Of a stretch of 64,000 nt of DNA, positions 1 to 10,000 are shown piece after piece. A program made the position numbers and the translations under genes. How positions within the stretch are numbered: the first letter of the stretch is position 1; each line of letters begins with the position of its first letter. The DNA lies in assembly GCA_009731375.1 (NCBI GenBank), contig BJOX01000173.1, positions 482,055 through 546,054 of the forward strand, read 5' to 3'. The stretch is from Paulinella micropora (taxonomy: Eukaryota; Cercozoa; Imbricatea; Euglyphida). The notes under the pieces are model-generated. The model saw nothing but the letters and a program-made list of their open reading frames with translations, searched no databases and was not told where the DNA came from.

Positions 1-984
1 TTTTTTTTTTTTTTTTTTTTTTTTTGTTTTGTTTTGTTTTGTTGTTGTTTTTTTTTGTTTTTGTTTTCGTTGAAAACATGCTAGGAATTCATATAAATAT
101 TTACATACATAGAAAAATATAAGGAATTTTTTCATAAATTTGAAAGTTTTGAACGGTACCGCACAGGTACCGTATCTAGATTAACCCCTGCGGGCCGGGG
201 GTACCGCACGCTAACCCTCTGTCTGCATCTTGCAAATTGTGCATCTTGAGTACTATCTTGCTAAAATGATCAAAATCTAAGGATAGGGGTTGCGTGATTT
301 CGTGACAAGCTGACTGGCTGACTGCTACCATCTTCATTTTCCCTATTTTTATTGTTTTCTTTTTTTTTCTTTGCATTCGTTTTTTTTTTTTTCACAAGTC
401 GTTCAAGTTGGAATCCATTGCTTCCAATAAGCAGAACCGAAGGATAACTACGTGGTGGTTGCCTTGTAGCCAATCAAATTTTCCAAGCTCTGTCCTGAAC
501 AATAAAATTTCACATTCTACGAATACCAGGACAAACAAAATATTCATCGCTATTTTCGGTGAGGGAACGTCTGGCCCACCACCACATACTTTGGCCGGAC
601 CCAAAAAAAAGTTGCTAAAAAGTTGAGGAGAACCAGTATTTAGCATCATTTGCCACAAAGGATACTACTATAGGTACCACTATAGGACACTTATCTTTTA
701 TATAAAATAATGCTATTTTTATATAAATTTCTCTTACTATTAATTTCAACAAAAATATACATAATTTTATCCAAATTAAATATAACAATCATTAATTCTT
801 AAATAGTCTATATTTGAATTTCTCTCAAACTCTAAAAAAAGATAACTTATATATCTTTTTTCAAATCAACAAGAAGATGCATTAAAACATGTTTCTTACT
901 TTTCTAGGTGTCCTGAACTTATTTATCTTTTTTGAAAAAATTAAATGTCCTCCCTATTGCAAGTTTGATTAATTAATTTTTTTC
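1..984. other. AT-rich non-coding stretch, no gene seen
   Basis: The stretch opens with a poly-T/GTTTT tract and becomes strongly AT-rich after about 660. A short GC-rich inverted segment with GGTACC sites lies near 155-215. The only reading frames are short and low-complexity, and I recognise no product in them. Confidence 0.6.
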
Positions 985-1182
985 CATAAAATTTTTTTAC
1001 CAATCTATATAGACCAATGACCACCCTCACCAGACTATCTGAAAAATTTACACAACTTTCAATTAAGAAGAATAAGGAATTCTTTTCAGTAAGAGATGTC
1101 CAACAGATGATTGATGAAGAAATTAAGGTGATTGAAAAAAGTAGAGAAGGAAAGCCAACAGATGTTTTTCCGTTTGGCAAAT
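985..1182 (+). pseudogene. Fragment of a Polinton-like virus gene (ExoX-C gene, upstream part)
   Basis: Read on the plus strand, this ~200-bp segment is clearly homologous to the minus strand of the provirus at about 47,953-48,147. It encodes the same run LSEKF, then KNKEFFSVRDVQQMIDEEI, then EKSREGKP, and ends with FPFGK, the start of an ExoX-C motif. Many substitutions separate the two copies, so it derives from a related element and is not a recent copy of the provirus here. It ends at the truncated integrase end of the Gypsy pol, with which it forms a chimeric open frame on the minus strand. No start codon or complete domain is present. Confidence 0.8.
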
Positions 1183-4100
1183 AAATCGTCTCAGACTCTC
1201 CGGTACCCAAAGGGTCCATTTGTCCGGCTGTGACGCATAGCGACCGTGAAGGCCCTTGTACCACAGTAGACAATCTCTCCATCCCATCTCCTTCATCTGA
1301 TCTTTGATCGCTTTCGTCATCCGTAGCTCATCCGGGTTCTGATATAACTGTATCAGTTCTTTAAACTCCGGATCTTGAGCCTGTTGTTGCCTCCATGCGG
1401 TAGGCGAGGCTATATGGATAGTACCATCTTCTAGCCGTACCCCGATTCTTTCCGGGTCATCGTCTAGGTCACTTCTCCGCTCTTGAGGAGGCTCCGCATA
1501 AACTTCCTGCGTCTCCTCTTCCTCTCTTATGTTCGCCTTCGCATTCTCATATACCTCATAGGACCACTCAGCGTCCTCCTGGGTATGTAGCTCACAACAT
1601 ATCCCGTGATCCGGGCCTTGTGGACTGTACCGTAGACCTGTGCGGTCATATCGGACTCCACTCGCCATCTCCATCGCCTCAATGTGGCTGACCTCATACA
1701 CCTTGTCAGTGGACAAGTCTTCCATCTCCACCGTGGACACCAACGCCGATACTTCTGAGTTAAACTCTAGCCTAGAGAGGCTATCAGCGACCACATTTCG
1801 CTTTCCCGGTAGATGGACCATTGTAAAATCGAAACAAGACAAGAACGCTTGCCACCGCGCCAGCCGTCCCGTCTGTTCATGATTCATCAACCATAACAGG
1901 TTATGATGATCAGTTCTGACAGTAAATTGAGGTCCTCCCCACAAATACTCTCTGAGCCTCTTGAGGGCCCATACTACCGCCAACGCCTCTCTTTGCCTTG
2001 TGCAATAGTTTCTCTCCGCCGCACACAACTTCCTACTAATAAACATGATTGGGCGTAATTTCTTCTCCTCATCCTCTTGTTGTAATACAGCCCCAATCGC
2101 AAACTTAGATGCGTCTGTATCGACTACGAATTGTTTCGTAAAGTCGGGCATCGTTAACACCAGTCCTCCGTCTTTCGGGTCTTTATAAATAAGATCTTTG
2201 AGCGCATGAAACGCTTGCAAAGCCTCTTCGCCCCACTTCTCAAAGTCTCCAAAATCTATCATTTTCTCCAACTTAGCCCGTGTTGCACCCCAATCGGGTA
2301 TAAACTGGCTATAGTATTGCGCCATCGCAAGGAATGAGTGCAATTCAGTGCGGTTCTTCGGTATCGGTCGATTCATAATCTCCTCCCTCTTCTCTTTGGA
2401 TATCGAGACTCGATTATGGGAGATCTCGTACCCTAAGTATGTCACACTCGTCTTGGCAAGTTGACACTTCTTTAGATTGCACTTCAGGCCAAAAGCTCCG
2501 ATGCGCCTGAATATATCGGACAAATGATCGATATGCTCCTCCATTGTGTTAGAGTATACGATAATGTCATCGATATAGCAAAATGCATATTCTCCCGCCT
2601 TCTGTCCCCGCCTTCTCATAAAGCCACCGTCAGACAAATCATCGTACTGACTGCTCAACATCTTCTGCATCGCCTTCTGGAAAAGTCCTGGGGCTTGCTT
2701 GAGGCCCATCGGAAGCACTTTCCATTGGTATATTTCCATACCCACCACAAACGCCGTCAGCCATCTGGACTTTTCCTCCAGTGGTATCTGCCAGAAGCCA
2801 TTCTTAAGGTCAATGACCGAATAGAATTTTGCATTCCGCAGTACTCTCCTTCCTTCTTCTAATGTCGGGAGAGGATTTCTCTCTTCCTCCAGCACCTTGT
2901 TAACACGAGCATAGTTAACTGTCAGGCGCCATTCTCCTCCTGGCTTCGGCACTATTCTCGGTTGTGAGACTATTGGAGATGTTGATCTCTCAATAAAGTC
3001 CTCATTGAGCAGCTGTCTTGCTAGCTCCTCCGCTATCTTCGCCTCATGTATACTCAAATTCGCCCTTCGTGGTGCCGGTGACGGCTCCGCACCCGGTATT
3101 TTGTAAATAACCGCAGTGAAATCTTCAGGCTTGACACCACCTGCATGTGGAGGGTCAAAAATTTCCTTGTTCGCCTCTAATTTGGCTTTTAAAAGCTCCT
3201 TCTCCTTCTCCGTGCCTACTCCTTCTTCCAATATTTTCCGCGCCGCCTCTTGAAAATCTTCATCAGACATCTGCTTATGCTGCTTGAGGGGTTCTCTGTC
3301 CTCCTCCAAGCCTAAGTCCTCTTCCGAGACATCATCTAGGCCCGTCTTTTCATACGTGACCGTGTCCGGCTCATCATCTTTACCGAGCTCCACCAGCATG
3401 TCAATGAGTCTCGCGTATTGCAAAGGAGCTTTACGGGTGTAAAAACCATCAAAGCATGTGAATGCTTGCGGTATCAATTTCAACTTGTCGAGGTCTCTGA
3501 GCTTCCGCTTGTATGCACTGCTCTGCTCACGAGTTCCCATACGACAAGCCACCACTAGCTGTTGCTTGCGAGAGGGTACCGGTATAGGATGATCAATAAG
3601 CCGGTCCCTTATTTCCTGCGCCCATATCGCCTTCTCATTATATGGCAGGATAATAGTATACGGCTTATTATTTTCGAATAAAGTCCGTAAGCATTTCTTC
3701 ACTTCAGACAGTGAACGCGGCCACGTGGGCTCGTCACCCCAGAAATCAGTAATAAAACTTTTAATAGTTTCTGGTGGAGTATCCGGGATTCGCCCCGTTC
3801 TCCTTGGTACAAACGCCTCCCTTTTTTCTTCTCCTACTTTCGCATGGAAACAGTATCCGTTAGTAATATGGACATCTGTTCCTACTCCTTCCGCGAATCT
3901 CGCCAACGACGGGCTTCTTTGTGCGACACATATAATCTCCTCCTTTCGCTTCTCGATTAAGTCATCAATAGACTTTTTGTCCCAATGGCATGTCGGAACT
4001 GTGACAGTGCACACTTGGGATTCCCAATTGTCGGTCCAGGACAGTTCATCCGGTCTTACGACATGGGGGTGAACGTACACCTCAAGTGCCTCATGTGCGA

Positions 4101-5019
4101 TGGCCATCTTTTTGTGATCCGTCGCTAGACTCAGCTCATAAGCCTCATAAGAGTCAGTAGCGTTGAAGGGATCAATATCGTTCTCTTCTCCTCTTTTTAC
4201 TCCATATATCACTCGCCGTGCGGCGCAATCAATCACAGCCCCCATCGTAGCCAATTGGTCATACGATAGTAATATTGACCCGTGGTAACCGGGGACGACA
4301 TAGAGGTCCATACGGTATACTCGTGCGGATTTCAATTTAAAGGTCAGTGTGATGATTCCCGTGATATCCGTCCGGCTGCTCACTCCTTTGAGAGTGCCCG
4401 TTGACTTTTTCATATTTCCGTCCACCCAGTCCCGGTATCGATTAAAAAACTTCCTGCCGACAATATTAATATTCGCCATCGTATCATTACCAACTTTTAA
4501 TATTGTCTTCAATGTTTCACAATAAAGTTCCGTATAACACAGAGCATCGGGCCTGTGTATATTGGCTGCGAGAACAAGAACTTTACGTTCCAAATTTTGG
4601 AGTCTTGTCTCTAAGTTTTTCAACTCCTCCTTCTTCTCCTCCTGCTTCACCTCATTAACATTTTTATTATTCTGCGGTACTGGTGCGTTTACTATTTGAG
4701 CGACATTGTCTTGTGGTACTTGAGTACACACATTGTCTTTTTGCTCGCCACCCGCCGCGACCGTAGACATTGAGTCTGTTCGTGGTTGTTTGCTTGGCCG
4801 AGGCGATACGTCTGCCATTGGCCTCCTCGCCTCCATCGCAAGTCTCGCCTTCCTATTTGCATCAGTTATCATTGGTAACCGTGCTGTATGAACGGGTATG
4901 AGACTACCTTGGGGCTGCAGTCTCTGTGTACCCACATCTTTGTTTTCACATAGAGGAAGCGTTGGCCCAGTCTGCACAACAGCATTAGAAAGCACTGTGA
5001 CTTTAGGGTTAAACTTCAC
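1183..5019 (-). pseudogene. Ty3/Gypsy Pol polyprotein, 3'-truncated copy
   Basis: The frame is open over almost 1,280 codons and very similar to the complete Pol at 7,040-12,787. Domains in order are a charged N-terminus, a retropepsin-like region (NDTMANINIVG), and a reverse transcriptase with the catalytic YIDD box in FCYIDDIIVYS. RNase H follows (FVVDTDASKFAIGAVL, later RTDHHNLLW). The homology stops just after WVPESLRRFI, before the integrase zinc finger, so the HHCC and DDE integrase domains are absent. The frame then runs into antisense virus-derived sequence and ends at 1123. No gag frame lies upstream; a tetranucleotide repeat field starts at about 5,085 instead. The element cannot transpose by itself. 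The open frame suggests truncation was fairly recent. Confidence 0.9.
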
Positions 5020-5084
5020 AGTCTTCCCCTTCCTCTCTTCTTCCCCCTCCAGTCATTCCACCACCTCGAAACGATTACCTTGAG

Positions 5085-5520
5085 TAGTGTCTAGGTAGGT
5101 AGGTAGATAGAATGCATATGAAACATGTACCTTGCTTGGTGTACTCGATCAAGCAGGTAGGTAGGTAAGGTAGATAAGGTAGGTAGGTAGGTAGAATGCA
5201 TATGAAGCATGTACCTTGCTTGGTATACTCGATCAAGCAGGTAGGTAGGTAGGTAGGTAGGTAGGTAGTTAGTTAGTACCTTCGAGCTTGGCGTACTCGA
5301 TCAAGCAGGTAGGTCAGGTAGGTAGGTAGATAGATAGGTAGGTAGTTAGTTAGTACCTTCGAGCTTGGCGCACTCGATCAAGCAGGTAGGTCAGGTAGGT
5401 AGGTAGATAGATAGGTAGGTAGGTAGGTAGGTAGTTAGTACCTTCGTACTCGATCAAGCAGGTAGGTCAGGTAGGTAGGTAGATAGATAGATAGATAGGT
5501 AGGTAGGTAGGATGACGTAT
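5085..5520. repeat. Tetranucleotide (GGTA)n / minisatellite field
   Basis: Runs of GGTA and GATA alternate with a recurring spacer containing ACTCGATCAAGCAGG and, in several units, TTAGTACCTTCGAGCTTGGCG-like sequence. This gives about five higher-order units of 60-110 bp. The field directly abuts the pol start of the truncated Gypsy copy, where gag would be expected. Confidence 0.85.
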
Positions 5521-5743
5521 CGGTCTCCGAGGCAGTGTTGCAGGCCTGAGCTCGACCGAAATTTGGGTTGGAGCTTGCCCACGAGCCTCCTCCTCCTCTG
5601 GGTGGGGGGGGCTGGAGCTCGAACAGCTCTCCCTCCATAAGGGGTATATCCCCGACCTCCTCCTCTTCCTCTCTGAGGGGTTCCCTGCCACCTCGAGGCT
5701 TCTCTCCATGTTCCTCGTCCTCGTCCTCCTCCTCCTCCTCCTC

Positions 5744-5937
5744 NNNNNNNNNNNNNNNNNNNNNNNNNNNNNNNNNNNNNNNNNNNNNNNNNNNNNNNNN
5801 NNNNNNNNNNNNNNNNNNNNNNNNNNNNNNNNNNNNNNNNNNNNNNNNNNNNNNNNNNNNNNNNNNNNNNNNNNNNNNNNNNNNNNNNNNNNNNNNNNNN
5901 NNNNNNNNNNNNNNNNNNNNNNNNNNNNNNNNNNNNN
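5744..5937. other. Assembly gap (194 N)
   Basis: This is a run of N preceded by a (TCC)n tract and followed directly by the end of an LTR-like repeat. The missing sequence may hold the rest of that LTR. Confidence 0.99.
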
Positions 5938-5971
5938 TTTTTACCGGCTATCCGGGGGGTGATGCCTACAT
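5938..5971. repeat. LTR-end remnant
   Basis: The segment reads TTTTACCGGCTATCC then a G-run and GATGCCTACA. It matches the terminal ~35 bp of the LTRs at 6,208-6,244 and 16,349-16,387 and the remnant at 16,881-16,922. It is cut on its left by the assembly gap. Confidence 0.7.
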
Positions 5972-5997
5972 CTTATTAAAGTCTATATCGTCACAAC

Positions 5998-6244
5998 TGT
6001 TACAATCCCCGAAGATAGCTCAATGAAAAGTCGGTAATACAACCAGACACAAATCCCCAAAAGAGAATGATGTCTCGTTATATTAGCTCATTGAAGCCGA
6101 AAAGAAAACGGCAACAGACCAAGGTTAAAATGGCATTAGGTCAAATCCGGCCAAACGATATTGAAAATAATGGGAAAAAACTAGGTGCACCTGACACCAG
6201 AAAAAGGGTACTTTTTACCGGCTATCCGGGGGGTGATGCCTACA
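5998..6244 (-). repeat. 3' LTR of the Gypsy element
   Basis: This 247-bp direct repeat pairs with 16,140-16,387. On the element's own strand it begins TGTAGGCATC and ends GTAACA, the canonical TG...CA ends. Confidence 0.9.
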
Positions 6245-6262
6245 GTACCCCTTCCCGTTTTT
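6245..6262 (-). promoter_or_regulatory. Polypurine tract of the Gypsy element
   Basis: Read on the minus strand, AAAAACGGGAAGGGG is followed by TAC and then the 3' LTR start TGTAGG. A purine tract here is the expected plus-strand DNA primer for reverse transcription. Confidence 0.75.
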
Positions 6263-7039
6263 ATGACGGAAATATGCAATATTTTCGTCATATAATTGCT
6301 GATTTCTTTTCTGCACAAACGCTACGGGGTGTCGCAACTAAGTGCATTAACCCACGGATAGACGGTGCAGTGGATATATAAAACGCATACGCCAGACACG
6401 AGTCAACTATAAATCTCCAGCCTCGTTTTTGTAAATAAAAACTCCTCCTTCCACACTTGTTGTCCCCCCCGTAACTTAATTCTGAGGCAGTATGTCAAGA
6501 ACAAATAGTATTACTATTGCAATAAAAGCAGCGTTATAATTTTTCTCCTTCTCCAAAAACACTTCCGATCAGTAAATACATTGTCTTTTAATAACATACC
6601 CTTGTATTCAATCGGTTACCTTAATATAGTACTAGGGGGCCAGACCTAATAACTATATCCAAAGCCGGGGTGAGTGAGCCCGACCATGCGATATGCCGAC
6701 ACAAGTAGAGACGGACCGTGCTGGTATGACGATATTAAGTATATCCAAAGAAAAAAATTTAATATGTCTACTATGAGAACATTTTTTGAGAACATCACCC
6801 TGGATACTTGAAGCAGGGTCGTACCAGGAACACCATCGCTAAACTCACAAGCGATCCCCTTATACGGTGTCGTATCCATTTGCCGATTGACCCTCGCACT
6901 CATATGTTGCGATAAAAATGCCAAGTAACAACAATGGTATAAAAACATTTTAATAAGACATGATCTGACATGGGCACTATGAGATTAATCCACATGCAGC
7001 TTTCAATGTCCGACGCGTGATAAAAGAAAAAAATGTCAC
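6263..7039 (-). other. 3' non-coding region of the Gypsy element
   Basis: This lies between the pol stop and the polypurine tract. A 100-codon frame at 6,646-6,948 shows no recognisable domain and is absent from the other copy, so I treat it as chance. Confidence 0.6.
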
Positions 7040-10000
7040 TTACTGCCTTCGTCGCCTTGCGCGAACCCCTTTGCCAGGTGGCGGGCCGCCAACAAAAGTC
7101 AAGTCAAACTTCGACTCCTCCAGAATGTCCCATATTTTGTTAGGGATGGCGCCCAAAGATAAGTCAAAAGGAATGTCAAGCACTCCTCTAGGCAGTGACT
7201 GAATAGTCCACGCAGTGTGGTCTTTGTCTCGAAGGGTAATAGTATCATCCCATGTCTCGAGATTTTTCGCGTCTTTGTACACCGGTAAATATTGTCTAGC
7301 TTTTGGATCCTCAACAGGGTCCATGCTTCTCCAAAAATGGAGTACCGGTTGTATCGTTTTTGCTGCTAAGGATCTCTTCGATGTCCGTGCTGCCCGTGTA
7401 GTCTGCGGGACCGCCACAGCTCGCATGAGATAAAGATCTGAGAGAGTGTCATCGGCAACATGAGATTCTGCCGGTCTCAACAGATAAAAAGCGTCTCGGA
7501 CCCACTTGATGGCCGCAATCGCCTCTCCTTCCTTCCATCGCACATGTCGAATGTCCACATTACCCGCGTTCGGGTTAGTGTCCTTCTCCCCTCCTCCTCC
7601 ATGGACATCCGTCGCTCGCGTCGACCTTGCCACCTTCCTCGGTTGGTCGAAGATGAGATCGTTTTGCGCTCTCCTCCTCTGCGCCTCCGTGAACTTCTCC
7701 TTCGTACCGCCGCGGACTATGGGGGCTTTAGACTGAGTCCCCGCCGCGCTTTTGCGGTTTGAGTCTTCCTTACTCTCCTTCTCGGTCTCCTCCTTCTCCG
7801 TGACCGGTGCCCGATAGGCATTCTCCTCCTCTAAGGTATCCTCCTTCTGTATAGGCGGTACCTCTTGGAAGTCCTCCTTCATCCGTTTCAACGCCTCCTC
7901 AACGGATTCATCCTCAAGTAAGAAGGGGTCATATTTGATCAGCCTTCGAACATTCACAATCTGCACCTTCCCTCTACCCCTGATCTTATAATTCAGAGGT
8001 CCCATCTGTTCCATGATCTGGTATGGTCCTTTCCAGTGGGTAAACAGCTTAGAGCTAACCCCCTTAGGGACTTGAGGATGGTACAAGAGTACAATATCCC
8101 CAACCTGGAAACGGACTTGATCTAAGTGCGCTTGTCGCACTCCTTGTGCGTCAGTCTTTCTGCGCTCCGCCTCCCTGTGCGCCGCAACTATTTGTTCCGC
8201 CTCCATCTTCGCTCTTAGTCTCATCCCGAACAACTCATCCTCATCTGCCCAAGTGTCTTTTGGATGCAGAAGTGAGGTTGGGATATTAGGCTCTCGGCCG
8301 TAAACCAATTGATATGGCGAGACTGAGCTCCTGGCTCCTCCTAATGCCGATGAGGGTAGACAGTTCATTGCAAAGGCAAATGAAGGTGCTGCCTCCACCC
8401 AGGCTCTCTGATTCTCCTTCTTCATACAGTACATCTTAAGCGAGGCTTTGAGAGGTCTATGTACCCGCTCGATCTTGCCATTCGCTCTCGGGTTATAGGC
8501 AGTAACATATTGCCATTTCATCCCGTAGTACTTAGATAGTCTGTCGATGACTTCATTATTAAAGTCAGAACCTCGATCAGAACATATCTTTCTAGGCACT
8601 CCGATCTGCGAGACGATCCTATCGATCAGAGCCTCCGCAGTTGTCTTGCCTGTAGCGTCCTTAACAGGAACAACCCAGACATAATTGGTGGCTCGATCTA
8701 TTGCGGTAAGAAGGTATCTGTACCCTTCTGCCGATTCGGGGAAAGGTCCCACATGATCGATGTGTAAAAATTCAAACATCCCGGCGTGTAACGGGAATGT
8801 ACCGATCAGGCCAAAGTTCGCCTTCAGCGGTGTCTTTGTGGTTTTGCATGGGATGCATGCGTCCACTTCCCTGTCTATCTCCTCCTTCATCCCTTTCCAC
8901 CAAAATCGCCTCGCTATGAACCAATGAGTTCTTTGTCGACCCGGATGTGCCAGTAAGGGGCAGTTATGGGCTGCGACATATATAAAGCGCCTCAACTTCT
9001 CTGGTACCCAGAGAGTCCATTTGTCAGGCTGTGATGCAAATTTGCCATGCTGGCCCTTGTACCACAATAGCCCATCTCTCCACGCCATCTCCTTCATCTG
9101 ATCTTTGATCTGTGGAGTCTTTTTAAGCTCATTAGGGTTCTTGTATAACGTTATGAGCTCCTTGAACTCCGGATCCGTCGCCTGTTGCTGCCTCCACGCG
9201 GTAGGCGAGGCGATATGAATAGTACCGTCCTCCAACCTTACTCCTACCCTTTCCGGGTCTTCATCAAGCTCGCTTCGATTTTCCTGTGGAGGTTCAGTAC
9301 AGACCTCAGTCGTCTCCTCCTCTTCTTTTATATTCGCCTTCGCGTTCTCGTATGCCTCATAAGACCACTCAGCGTCTTCGAGAACATGCGCCTCACAGCA
9401 TATGCCATGCTCCGGGCCTTGAGGACTATATCGTAGACCCGTGCGGTCATAACGAACGCCTCTTGCCATCTGCATCGCCTCTATGTGGCTCACCTCGTAT
9501 ACCTTGTCCGTGGACAGGTCCATCATCTCCACTGATGATACGAGAGCCGACACCTCCGACTGAAACTCTAGCCTGGAAAGGCTATCAGCGACTACGTTTC
9601 GCTTTCCCGGTAAGTAGACCATCGTGAAATTGAAACATGACAAGAAAGCTTGCCACCGCGCCAAACGGCCGGTTTGTTCATGATTCATCAACCAAAGAAG
9701 GTTGTGATGATCGGTCCTAACCGTGAATAGAGGTCCTCCCCACAAGTATTCTCTGAGCCTCTTGAGAGCCCATACTACTGCCAACGCCTCCCTCTGTCGC
9801 GTGCAGTAATTTCGCTCCGCCGCACACAGCTTTCTACTAATAAACATGATCGGGCGCAACTTTTTCTCCTCATCTTCCTGTTGCAGCACCGCGCCAATCG
9901 CAAACTTAGATGCATCCGTGTCGACTACGAACGGTTTCGTAAAGTCGGGCATCATAAGTACTAATCCGCCGTCCTTGGGATCTTTATAAATGATATCTTT

